This document shows, piece by piece, positions 50,703 to 58,386 of a DNA stretch of 64,000 nucleotides. The position numbers and the translations under genes were made by a program. Within the stretch, counting starts at the first letter, position 1, and the number at the start of each line of letters is the position of its first letter. This DNA is from CAIYYO01 sp049299895 (GTDB lineage: Archaea; Altiarchaeota; Altiarchaeia; IMC4; QMZM01), in assembly GCA_049299895.1 (NCBI GenBank), contig JBAQYF010000026.1, positions 158,052-222,051 of the forward strand, given 5' to 3'. The notes under the pieces are model-generated. The model searched no databases. It worked only from the letters and a program-made list of their open reading frames with translations, and had not been told where the DNA came from.

Positions 50703-53360
50703 TCAAATATCCGTAGTCCTCCATCCGTCTATCAGGTTTATAACGTCCTGCAGCTCTGCTCTTCCGACTATCCATTTGTTTATGTAATTTATCACTTCCT
50801 GCAATGTTACGTAGCTGCACGCAGGTAAGTCTCCTTTCAGGGTGCAGATATTGTCCCCTCCCACGCTGTAGTCACTGAAGTGGGAGATATTGGCCCATAC
50901 ATAGTTCTGCTCGGTATTGACGCCCGTACCATAAACCCATGGAAGATCGGTCGAAAGCTTTACCCATAAGCCGGTAGTTTCGTTATACCAGTACATGGAA
51001 AGGCTGCTCTCATTCAGGTTCGCATCCTCCAGTTCCTCATCCGTGTAGTAAACCTTCAGCATAACCGAAGAAAGAGACCCCCGGACATCGGAACTTGCTT
51101 CGATCCTGACGAATCTTCCAAGTTCTGCAACAGACAGAGTCATGTTAACTGGACTGCTGCTGGAGTATGTTATGTTCAGGGAGCCGTTTTCCACTGTATT
51201 GTTCAGTTTCAGTTCTATGACCGTCGAGACCTCGGTTATGTTCACGGTAACGGTGTTATTCAGGGAATCGTTCGCAGACTGCACTGGCGCAACATAGCTA
51301 TGTGCGGTCGTGAAAGAGCCGTACCTCTCCCAGTCAGTTGAGTTTCCGCTTATGCATTGAGCCTTGAAGTAATAGGTCGTATTCTGCGCAAGACCGGTAA
51401 GGGTTACTGCATGGTTAAATGCATAACCGGAACCGTTCTGCGAGAGAGCATATGCATCGTCTATTCCGTAGTTGACGGCGGAAAGACATTCCTCATCCGT
51501 TGCCCAGGTAATCGTCGCCGAATCAGGGGATACTGAAACCACCCGGAGATCGCGTACAACCGGTGTTGTCGTTGTTGTAGAGGAGGTAGAGGACGTAGTA
51601 GAAGACGTTGTTGAAGAGGATGTCGTAGTTGTCGTCGTTGTAGTATCCCGGGTGTTTTTTACAGTTACATACACTCTTTCAGACAAATCTACCGTTGTCT
51701 TCTTGTTCCCATAGGCGTCAAATGCCTCCACGAACAAATAATACGTTCCATCGACCCCATTCACAGTGTTCCAATTCGCAGAGTAAGGCGCTGTCGAATC
51801 TGAACCGACGAGGACATAGGACAGCACGGGGCCATAGTAATAAAAATCCACCCTTGATATCCCGGACTCATCCGACGCATTAGCCACAAGAGAAACCACG
51901 CCGCTCACTGACGAACCGTTGGCAGGCGAAAGCATAGCCGCAAACGGAACCGTGACATCGGCAGGAGCAAGAGTAGTGGTCGTAGAAGTTGTCGTAGTAA
52001 TAGAGGTGGTCGAGGTTGTCGTAGTCGTCGTTGGCAGTACAGTCACTACTCTCTCGTCGGTCTCGCTGTAGTTCCCTGAATTGTCCCTTGCGCCCGCACG
52101 ATAAACATAGGTCCCTGTTTCAAGTCCTGCATGCGAGTCCCTGCTGTGATTCACTTCCAGATACCATCGCGCAGAGCCGTACTTGGCGAGATCAGACACA
52201 TAAGCCCTGCTTATTTCCTCGGCCGACAGGGTTCTATTCCAGATGCGTACGTCGTCTATCGTTCCTTGGAAATAGTTAGAATAACCCTTCCCTATCTGCA
52301 CGTTGTCTGAAACCTGATTTATGGCGTTGAAGGCCCCCCCGTGGCTCATGCTGCTTTTCTCAGTCCCGTTCACATATAACTTTATAAGGTCTGTGGCTGT
52401 CGAATATGTCATCACAACATGGATCCATGTATCCTGCAAGATCAAACCGGAATCCCCGCTGCCATAGCCGTTGATATTTACATTCACCCTGCCCTGATTG
52501 GAGACGAATAACGCAAATGCATAGCCCTTTGACACTATTCCCATCCACCTGTCCGTTCTGGAGGGCTTTATCCAAGCCATCGCAGTAAGCTCGTCCGACA
52601 CGTTCAGACTACCATCGTTACTCACGTTTATACGATCGTCCAAACCGTCAAATAAGTAACCTCCGCCGTACTTCCCCTCAGAGGTCCACTGAGGCCCATA
52701 GACTGCGCCATCGTTTTCTTTCCCGCTGAGGTCCGAGACGGACCCGTCATTCTCGCCAAATAATGTATTATTGTTGAACGTAGCCGCAAAAACCAGTCCC
52801 TGTGACAGGCTGTTTTTCGCCCATTGACCGGGGGAATCTCCAAAAGATACCTGGATAGTATCGTTGGTCGCATTGCCGCCGTAAAAGACTTCCAGGTCAT
52901 CGTGATATATCACGTACTCTGTCCCGTTCCATTCCCATGAAACGTTTTCAAGGAATGCTTCGGGGAATATTGAAGCGTTGACTATCAGGGACATATTTTC
53001 AGTGAACGTGCCGTTCCCAGGGGTCGGAGGAACGTAGTCGATGGATATGTACGGCGTTGTCGTAGTCGTTGTAGTCGACGTGGTCGTAGTTGTCGTAGTC
53101 GTTGTCGTGGTGGTCGACGTAGTGGTCGAAGTAGTGGTCGTTGTTCCAACCGGGGAGCTGCAATAAGTACCCGTCCAGCCTGGATCGCAAAAACAAGAAT
53201 ATCCAACGCATTCGCCGTGATTGCTGCAATCCGCCCGGGTGTAACAGCCGGTATAAGTCGCATTCGCCAGGCCAGCCAAAAAAACAACAATAAATAAAAC
53301 AGTCGTTATTTGCATGAAAAATTTTTTGTCCGGGTTTGCATAATCATGTTTGTGAAACAT
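50703..53360 (-). CDS. Giant secreted modular protein with Thr-rich linkers and dockerin-like end
   Basis: 885 residues. The signal peptide is MQITTVLFIVVFLAGLANA; a start at 53315 would place it at the very N-terminus, and a TATA box near 53397 fits either. Modules in order: EGF-like (CYTRADCSNHGECVGYSCFCDPGWTGTYC, 38-66), Thr-rich linker 1, LamG-type lectin fold (about 190-385, ending TIDDVRIWNRTLSAEEI), Thr linker 2, Ig-like domain with SPANGSSVSGVVSLVANASDESGISRVDFYYYG, Thr/Ser linker 3, fibronectin III (about 605-690, ATDEECLSAVNYG), a long Asn-rich beta domain, and a dockerin-like C-terminus (VTLQEVINYINKWIVGRAELQDVINLIDGW). Adhesion or carbohydrate binding is likely. Confidence 0.8.
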   Translation of the reverse strand: MFHKHDYANPDKKFFMQITTVLFIVVFLAGLANATYTGCYTRADCSNHGECVGYSCFCDPGWTGTYCSSPVGTTTTTSTTTSTTTTTTTTTTTTSTTTTTTTPYISIDYVPPTPGNGTFTENMSLIVNASIFPEAFLENVSWEWNGTEYVIYHDDLEVFYGGNATNDTIQVSFGDSPGQWAKNSLSQGLVFAATFNNNTLFGENDGSVSDLSGKENDGAVYGPQWTSEGKYGGGYLFDGLDDRINVSNDGSLNVSDELTAMAWIKPSRTDRWMGIVSKGYAFALFVSNQGRVNVNINGYGSGDSGLILQDTWIHVVMTYSTATDLIKLYVNGTEKSSMSHGGAFNAINQVSDNVQIGKGYSNYFQGTIDDVRIWNRTLSAEEISRAYVSDLAKYGSARWYLEVNHSRDSHAGLETGTYVYRAGARDNSGNYSETDERVVTVLPTTTTTTSTTSITTTTSTTTTLAPADVTVPFAAMLSPANGSSVSGVVSLVANASDESGISRVDFYYYGPVLSYVLVGSDSTAPYSANWNTVNGVDGTYYLFVEAFDAYGNKKTTVDLSERVYVTVKNTRDTTTTTTTTSSSTTSSTTSSTSSTTTTTPVVRDLRVVSVSPDSATITWATDEECLSAVNYGIDDAYALSQNGSGYAFNHAVTLTGLAQNTTYYFKAQCISGNSTDWERYGSFTTAHSYVAPVQSANDSLNNTVTVNITEVSTVIELKLNNTVENGSLNITYSSSSPVNMTLSVAELGRFVRIEASSDVRGSLSSVMLKVYYTDEELEDANLNESSLSMYWYNETTGLWVKLSTDLPWVYGTGVNTEQNYVWANISHFSDYSVGGDNICTLKGDLPACSYVTLQEVINYINKWIVGRAELQDVINLIDGWRTTDI
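51563..51644 (-). repeat. Trinucleotide-type tandem repeat, Thr/Ser linker 3
   Basis: Third run of degenerate threonine/serine codons in the same gene, ahead of the fibronectin III module. Confidence 0.75.
51972..52033 (-). repeat. Trinucleotide-type tandem repeat, Thr linker 2
   Basis: Second run of degenerate threonine codons in the same gene, separating the LamG-type and Ig-like modules. Confidence 0.75.
53055..53146 (-). repeat. Trinucleotide-type tandem repeat, Thr linker 1
   Basis: A run of GTNGTN units on the plus strand (ACN threonine codons on the coding strand) encodes more than 25 threonines and serines in the 885-residue surface protein. Third-base variation keeps it imperfect. 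Confidence 0.8.
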
Positions 53361-53543
53361 TTTAAGATTTATAATTAAATTAGCACATTTTGTTTTATAT
53401 ACTTATTAAAATTTTGGAAGGTGGAAACGCTCACTCATCCTGCAAAAAAAACATATTCAATCGATAAGAGAGATATAAAAGAATTAGTCAGAGGAGGTAT
53501 AAAATGACGAGAAAAAATAAAAACAGAAATCCAGAAGGGATAA

Positions 53544-54461
53544 TCAGAACCCCTTTTCTGAGAGGTCGATCAAGTGCTGCAGATTCGCTTTCACGCGCTC
53601 CTGTATCATCGCAAGTTCTTTTTCTCTTCGGACCGGCTTGAAGAGATGGCCGTATCTGCCCTGCACTTTCAGATAATCTTCGATCGGCTTCAGCTTTGCC
53701 AGATCTTTTGACTGCGAACCTATGACGTGCTTTCCGCCGACGATCTCATATAAGGGCACCGCACCAGTGTCTACTGCAAGCTTCGCTACCTCTATCGCCT
53801 TGGACGGATCAATCCTCCATCCAGTCGGGCAGCTTGCAAACAGGTTGACGAACGTAGGACCGGGCGTCTCCATCGCCTTTTTCAGCTTCCTGAATGCGTC
53901 CTGCGGATAGCCGACAGACGCCGATGCGAGGTACGGCGAACCGTGCGCCGCGAGTATGTGCATCAGGTCTTTTTTCCATTCGATCTTTCCGATGCTCTCT
54001 TTTCCTGCGGGAGATGTCGTCGTCGATGCTCCGAAAGGAGTTGAACCGCTTCTCTGTATGCCCGTGTTCATGTACGCTTCGTTGTCGTAGCAGACGTACG
54101 TGAAGTTCTCGCCTCTCTCGAATGCGCCGGATATGTGTCCGAATCCTATGTCATACGAGGATCCGTCTCCTCCGAATGCGACGACCTTCTTTCCTTCCAC
54201 TCCTTTTGTCCTGAGTGCTGCTGCGACTCCTGATGCTATCGCGGACGAGTTCTCGAATGCTCCGTGTATCCAGGGAAGCTTCCACGCAGTCTCGGGATAA
54301 GGGGTGCTGATAACTTCCATGCATCCCGTTGATTCAACGAGTATGCTGTCCTTGCCCGCAGCTTTCGTTATCCATCTGATAGCGGTCGCGCATGCGCATC
54401 CTGCGCATGCCCTGTGCCCGCATGAGAAATATTCTTCTTCCGGGAAACCCATTATTGCCAT
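53544..54461 (-). CDS. porB: Pyruvate:ferredoxin oxidoreductase beta subunit
   Basis: 305 residues with the thiamine diphosphate site GGDGSSYDIGFGHISGAFERGENFTYVCYDNEAYMNTGIQRSG and the N-terminal cysteines GHRACAGCACATAIRW for the proximal [4Fe-4S] cluster. It oxidises pyruvate to acetyl-CoA with the alpha, delta and gamma subunits, reducing ferredoxin. porA precedes it by 12 bases. It is last in the porGDAB run. Confidence 0.96.
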   Translation of the reverse strand: MAIMGFPEEEYFSCGHRACAGCACATAIRWITKAAGKDSILVESTGCMEVISTPYPETAWKLPWIHGAFENSSAIASGVAAALRTKGVEGKKVVAFGGDGSSYDIGFGHISGAFERGENFTYVCYDNEAYMNTGIQRSGSTPFGASTTTSPAGKESIGKIEWKKDLMHILAAHGSPYLASASVGYPQDAFRKLKKAMETPGPTFVNLFASCPTGWRIDPSKAIEVAKLAVDTGAVPLYEIVGGKHVIGSQSKDLAKLKPIEDYLKVQGRYGHLFKPVRREKELAMIQERVKANLQHLIDLSEKGF

Positions 54462-54473
54462 TTTTGTTTTACC

Positions 54474-55646
54474 TCAAAACATCCACTCCTGTTTCTTGCC
54501 CTGTCCCGTTTTGGCCAGGTCGTATATCTTCTGTATGTGATCCAGCTTGACGTCTCTTCCGCCGAGGCCTACGATGTAGTTCTTTACTTCGGCTCCGCTC
54601 TTTGCTTCAAATAGAACGGAACATACTTCCTCGAACACCGGACCGTTTCCGCCGGGCGAGATCGCCTTTTCTACTACTGCGACCTTCTTTACGTTCTTCA
54701 GGGATTTCTTTATTGCTTCCATCGGGAAAGGCCGGTAGGTTATTATCTTCACCAGCCCTACTTTCTCTCCCTTGGACCGCAGGACGTCTACCACGTCTTT
54801 AATCGAGCCGCAGACTGAACCTATGGCGACGAACGCTATCTCGGCATCGTCCATCCGGTACTCCTCTATGTGATAGTACTTCTCGGGCCTCGTGCCTTTG
54901 ATCTGCACGGGGAACTTCTCTGAGTATTCCTTGTAGACCTTTTCTATGACCTTAAGCGCGCCTTCCGTTGCGTCGACCTGTGCTTTTCGCATCTCCATAT
55001 AGTGGGACGGGAAACCGATCGGTCCCAGCGTCAGAGGCTGCTCGGGCTCAAGTATCGCATGCGTCGGCACGTATTCCGGCAAAAAGTCATCTATGTCCTT
55101 CTGCTCCGGGATGTAGAAAGGCTCGTACACGTGAGACAACGTGAATCCGTCCAGGCCGACCATCGACGGCAACAGAACGTCTTTGTTCTCGGATATCTTG
55201 TACTGCATCACTGTCAGGTCGAAGCATTCCTGTGCAGTCTCTGCATACATCTGCAGCCATCCGGTGTCCCTGCAGGACATGCTGTCCTGGTGATCGTTCC
55301 AGATGTTTATGGGCGCAGACAATGCTCTGTTGACTACCGTCATACCTATCGGCAGCCTCATACCCGAAACTATGAACAATACTTCGAACATGAGCGCAAG
55401 ACCCTGTGAGGACGTCGAAGTGTATGCTCTGACACCGGTCGCTTCCGCTCCGAGGCATGCGGATATCGCCGCGAATTCAGATTCTACTCGGATGTACTCC
55501 GCATCGATCTCCTTATTGGCGACATACTCTGAAAGCCTTTCGACTATGTGAGTCTGGGGCGTTATCGGATAAGCTGCGATCACCTTGGGTTTGATCATCT
55601 TCACGGCTTCTGATATCGCGTGAGACGCTTCCATTACGTGCTTCAT
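54474..55646 (-). CDS. porA: Pyruvate:ferredoxin oxidoreductase alpha subunit
   Basis: 390 residues from the ATG at 55646, supported by GGAGAAG nine bases upstream; it starts three bases past the porD stop. AISEAVKMIKPKVIAAYPITPQTHIVERLSEYVANKEIDAEYIRVESEFAAISACLGAEATGVRAYTSTSSQGLALM is the conserved domain I. IGSVCGSIKDVVDVLRSKGEKVGLVKIITYRPFPMEAI is domain II, typical of the four-subunit archaeal enzyme. Confidence 0.96.
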   Translation of the reverse strand: MKHVMEASHAISEAVKMIKPKVIAAYPITPQTHIVERLSEYVANKEIDAEYIRVESEFAAISACLGAEATGVRAYTSTSSQGLALMFEVLFIVSGMRLPIGMTVVNRALSAPINIWNDHQDSMSCRDTGWLQMYAETAQECFDLTVMQYKISENKDVLLPSMVGLDGFTLSHVYEPFYIPEQKDIDDFLPEYVPTHAILEPEQPLTLGPIGFPSHYMEMRKAQVDATEGALKVIEKVYKEYSEKFPVQIKGTRPEKYYHIEEYRMDDAEIAFVAIGSVCGSIKDVVDVLRSKGEKVGLVKIITYRPFPMEAIKKSLKNVKKVAVVEKAISPGGNGPVFEEVCSVLFEAKSGAEVKNYIVGLGGRDVKLDHIQKIYDLAKTGQGKKQEWMF

Positions 55647-55648
55647 TT

Positions 55649-55963
55649 TTACTTCTCCTCCAGTACCATAGTTATCGCCTTCTTCGGGCATTCATTTGCG
55701 CATATGCCGCAGCCCTTGCAGTAATCGTAGTTTACCTGGAATTTCTTGTCTCCCTTCTTCTCGACGCATCCCTCGGGACAGTACGTCCAGCACATGCCGC
55801 AGCCGATGCATGCTTTCTCGTCCACCACCGGACGGAGCGAGCGCCACGCGCCGGTCTTCGTCCTGGAGGTGGAACCGGTGCTTTCAAGGACCGCGCCTGT
55901 GGTAATCTCTACGTTACCGATCTTCGACTTCAATGATCCGAAATCAATTCTTTGCTTTTTCAT
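55649..55963 (-). CDS. porD: Pyruvate:ferredoxin oxidoreductase delta subunit
   Basis: 104 residues with two [4Fe-4S] motifs: CIGCGMCWTYCPEGC and CKGCGICANECPKKA, the ferredoxin-like subunit passing electrons to soluble ferredoxin. The N-terminal TGAWRSLRPVVDEKAC is typical. It overlaps porG by 20 bases. Confidence 0.96.
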   Translation of the reverse strand: MKKQRIDFGSLKSKIGNVEITTGAVLESTGSTSRTKTGAWRSLRPVVDEKACIGCGMCWTYCPEGCVEKKGDKKFQVNYDYCKGCGICANECPKKAITMVLEEK

Positions 55964-56480
55964 AGACTTGATCCACCAACTTTATATTTTTATTCGCCAG
56001 TTCCCCTGAGAACTGCTCCTTGATAGCATCATGTATCGCGTTCTTGCTGACCAAGCCCGTGTACGCGGAAAATGCGCCCAGCATCGCGGTGTTGACTATG
56101 TCTCTTCCGAGGACCGCGAAAGCCTCTTTTGTCGCATCTATGCATTTTACGTTAAAGTCTGGGAGCTTGTAGTCTTCAGGCTTCCCGGTTGTGTTGATTA
56201 TGATCATAGCGCCTTTCTTTGCACCCTTAGCGATGTCCTCGACCTTGAAGAGCGACGAATCGAGAACCACCAGTATGTCTGGGTTATAGACCTGATCCCT
56301 CCTCCTGATGAATTTATCGTCTACTCTTACAAACGCCGTCACCGGCGCGCCCCTGCGCTCGACACCGAACGAGGGAAACGCCTGAGTAAATTTCCCGTCT
56401 GCAAAGCCTGCAACCGCCAGAATAGATGCGGCCGTAACAGCACCTTGCCCTCCGCGCCCATGCAACCTGATCTCTTTCAT
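55944..56480 (-). CDS. porG: Pyruvate:ferredoxin oxidoreductase gamma subunit
   Basis: 178 residues. MKEIRLHGRGGQGAVTAASILAVAGFADGKFTQAFPSFGVERRGAPVTAFVRVDD is the family signature. It is first in the porGDAB run, the order common in archaea. It is divergent from the eL33 gene. Confidence 0.95.
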   Translation of the reverse strand: MKEIRLHGRGGQGAVTAASILAVAGFADGKFTQAFPSFGVERRGAPVTAFVRVDDKFIRRRDQVYNPDILVVLDSSLFKVEDIAKGAKKGAMIIINTTGKPEDYKLPDFNVKCIDATKEAFAVLGRDIVNTAMLGAFSAYTGLVSKNAIHDAIKEQFSGELANKNIKLVDQVYEKAKN

Positions 56481-56532
56481 TGTAATCCTGATTTTTTGCC
56501 GTCAAGCAGGGTCGTTAGACTCCGCAGTTTCG

Positions 56533-56552
56533 TGAATCCCCTGGGGGATTCA
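56533..56552. repeat. Perfect stem-loop in the porG/eL33 gap
   Basis: TGAATCCCC (56533-56541) and GGGGATTCA (56544-56552) are perfect inverted repeats separated by two bases. It lies about 50 bases upstream of porG in the 185-base divergent gap. The rest of this gap is AT-rich and holds TATA-like DNA for eL33 near 56642-56650. Confidence 0.7.
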
Positions 56553-56665
56553 TTTCATTCTTAAGCCGCTAAAACAAAATTAATAGAACAAATAATCTGT
56601 CATTATTATTCATTACAAATTATTGTAATTATTATTGACCCAATATATATAAACTATACCGGAAA

Positions 56666-56923
56666 ATGAAGGCCAAAGTATCTAACTACAAAGGAGGACC
56701 GCACACCCAATACGCAGACAGGATGATCCTTATACCTGAAGGCGTGACCAGCAAGGAACAGGCGGAAAAACTATTGGATAAGACCGCAGTCTGGACAACA
56801 CCCAGCGGAAACAAGATAAACGGCAAAGTGACAAAAGTCCACGGAAGGAATGGCTCAGTACTCGTAAAATTCGAAAAAGGCCTACCGGGACAAGCACTGG
56901 GAACGGAAGCAGAGATAATCTAA
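56666..56923 (+). CDS. rpl35ae: Ribosomal protein eL33 (L35Ae)
   Basis: 85 residues. KVSNYKGGPHTQYADRMILIPEGVTSKEQAEKLLDKTAVWTTPSGNKINGKVTKVHGRNGSVLVKFEKGLPGQALGTEAEI shows the complete L35Ae fold with the HGxxGxVxVxFxxGLPGQAxG motif. The protein is found only in archaea and eukaryotes. A TATA-like TATATATAAA at 56643-56652 lies about 20 bases before the ATG, so the message is probably leaderless. Confidence 0.95.
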   Translation: MKAKVSNYKGGPHTQYADRMILIPEGVTSKEQAEKLLDKTAVWTTPSGNKINGKVTKVHGRNGSVLVKFEKGLPGQALGTEAEII

Positions 56924-56971
56924 ATTCTTTTATTTCTCCCACACTGCCGCTGTCGCTGTACCATCCATTAA

Positions 56972-56994
56972 GGGATGCTCACGACCCCAAAAAG
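56972..56994. repeat. Fragment of the stem-loop element (inverted)
   Basis: TGCTCACGACCCCAAAA with its neighbours matches, on the opposite strand, the segment at 60516-60535 (CTTTTGGGGTCGTGAGCA). It lies in the gap between eL33 and tRNA-Phe. Confidence 0.6.
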
Positions 56995-57047
56995 AACTAT
57001 CTTAAATAAACAAAATAACAAGTAATATCACTCCCAGATTTCAATTT

Positions 57048-57121
57048 GCCGCTGTAGCTCAGCTCGGGAGAGCACTCGGCTGAAGACCGAGGTGTCACGT
57101 GTTCAAATCACGTCAGCGGCA
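57048..57121 (+). tRNA. tRNA-Phe (anticodon GAA)
   Basis: 74 bases fold as a standard cloverleaf: acceptor GCCGCTG with CAGCGGC, D stem GCTC/GAGC with a nine-base loop, anticodon stem CTCGG/CCGAG around CTGAAGA, five-base variable region GTGTC, T stem ACGTG/CACGT around TTCAAAT, and discriminator A. Anticodon GAA reads phenylalanine codons. No intron, and no CCA is encoded. A TATA-like CTTAAATA at 57001-57008 is upstream. Confidence 0.96.
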
Positions 57122-57123
57122 TC

Positions 57124-57150
57124 CTTTTTCTTTTTAGGAAAAAGAAAAAG
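57124..57150 (+). terminator. Perfect T/A stem-loop after tRNA-Phe
   Basis: CTTTTTCTTTTT (57124-57135) and AAAAAGAAAAAG (57139-57150) are perfect inverted repeats around AGG. The T-run directly after the tRNA probably terminates it. A nearly identical palindrome lies at 60533-60558. Confidence 0.65.
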
Positions 57151-57175
57151 TATTGCTATTCCAAAAAGAAAAAAT

Positions 57176-57196
57176 GTGCCATCCGGTGGATGGCAC
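57176..57196. repeat. GTGCCATCC/GGATGGCAC stem-loop, copy 1
   Basis: Perfect nine-base inverted repeat with a three-base loop (GGT). The same stem with a different loop (CAA) is at 60486-60506. The rest of the gap to 57320 shows no gene. Confidence 0.75.
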
Positions 57197-57319
57197 TGAC
57201 GACTAATAACTAGCTCTATTCATTACCGAATGCAGGCGAACTCTGCCTGTTAATGTGGTGACGTACCCAAGAATCGGGGGCTAACATGCGTTATATGCAA
57301 TCCTTTCCTAATAGACCAC

Positions 57320-57814
57320 ATGTCTAACACATCTAAGAACGCGGCCTCGGACGAAGTGGTCCTAAAACAGAATCCTTCATGGTTCCATGCCCAGGGGAGT
57401 TTTTTCTTTGCATTTTTGTTTTTCATCATAGGGGCGGCTCTTTTTTTCTATCCGATCGCGGGCTATCAGGCAATTTCCGGCATGCTGGCTTTGCTGGTAT
57501 TATCCTTCGCAGCAGTTATTTTAATTGCCGAGATACTGAGGCATTATTCTACCGAGTACACCCTCACCAGAACAGGAATAGTGAAAATACGGGGCCTCTT
57601 CTCAAAGGACGTTGTGACAATACCCTATGGCAAGATACAGGATATAAAGCTTAAGAAAAGTTTTGTTGAAAGGATCCTTGGAATCGGAAACATCTACATA
57701 GACACGGCAGGAGATAACGGAATAGAGATGGTCCTACGGGGCATTTCCAATCCAGACAAATCCCATAAATTGATCCTCGGATTGATGAAAGATAGCGGGG
57801 AACGGAAAGATTAA
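57320..57814 (+). CDS. Membrane-associated bacterial-type PH domain protein, copy 1
   Basis: 164 residues. Two membrane helices (FFFAFLFFIIGAALFFYPIAGYQAISGMLALLVLSFAAVILIAEIL, about 28-73) precede a PH-like domain (YSTEYTLTRTGIVKIRGLFSKDVVTIPYGKIQDIKLKKSFVERILGIGNIYIDTAG) of the YdbT/DUF304 family. Function unknown; the family is membrane-linked. It forms a pair with the gene 25 bases downstream. Confidence 0.85.
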   Translation: MSNTSKNAASDEVVLKQNPSWFHAQGSFFFAFLFFIIGAALFFYPIAGYQAISGMLALLVLSFAAVILIAEILRHYSTEYTLTRTGIVKIRGLFSKDVVTIPYGKIQDIKLKKSFVERILGIGNIYIDTAGDNGIEMVLRGISNPDKSHKLILGLMKDSGERKD

Positions 57815-57839
57815 ATAGGTCTGCAGCCTAATCTAGGTT

Positions 57840-58385
57840 ATGCTCAAAAAACTTGAGGATTTGTTCGACAATCTGACCAGCTTAAAGGCGGAGGATATGA
57901 TCGGAAAAGAGGAGATGTTATTCTCGTCTTACGCAGCATGGTTCTCAGAGGCGACTATGATCGTTGTCACCTTGCTTTCGTCGATCCTTTCAGTAGGGCT
58001 TTTTGTCTACGGGTGGCTTACTAATGTTTCGGGGATATGGGCCAGCCTGTTGTATGGCTTTGCTATAATATGCTTCTTTTCAGGATTCTTGTTCTCGGCG
58101 GGACTGCTAATGAATCACTATTCTAAGCGTTATTTTCTCACAAATCATCGCGTGATCGTGAGAACCGGGCTCTTCTCCAAGAAACTGGTCTATGTACAAT
58201 TTGAGAAGATACAGAACGTGCGCATCAGCAAGAGCATCGGGGAGCGCATGGTCGACATAGGAGACATATACATAGACACCTCGGGAGGGGATCAGACGGA
58301 GGTAGTCATACTGGACATACCCGACCCTGAGAAGATGCAAAGAATGATACTGCAGGGGATGGAGAGCGAGAAGATCGGCGTCTAA
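57840..58385 (+). CDS. Membrane-associated bacterial-type PH domain protein, copy 2
   Basis: 181 residues with the same plan as its neighbour: two helices (MIVVTLLSSILSVGLFVYGWL, LLYGFAIICFFSGFLFSAGLLM) and a PH-like domain (YFLTNHRVIVRTGLFSKKLVYVQFEKIQNVRISKSIGERMVDIGDIYIDTSGGDQTEVVILDIPDPEKMQRMIL). The two are paralogs and probably form a complex. Its stop lies one base from that of the convergent AIR-synthase-like gene. Confidence 0.85.
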   Translation: MLKKLEDLFDNLTSLKAEDMIGKEEMLFSSYAAWFSEATMIVVTLLSSILSVGLFVYGWLTNVSGIWASLLYGFAIICFFSGFLFSAGLLMNHYSKRYFLTNHRVIVRTGLFSKKLVYVQFEKIQNVRISKSIGERMVDIGDIYIDTSGGDQTEVVILDIPDPEKMQRMILQGMESEKIGV

Positions 58386-58386
58386 T

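Noticed and set aside
51472..51714. A Val-rich plus-strand frame
   Set aside because: It is the reverse reading of a Thr-codon repeat tract (GTN for ACN) in the surface-protein gene.
53055..53146. Possible CRISPR-like or non-coding tandem repeat
   Set aside because: The repeat period is three bases, units are degenerate at the third codon position and lie inside an open frame; there are no spacers.
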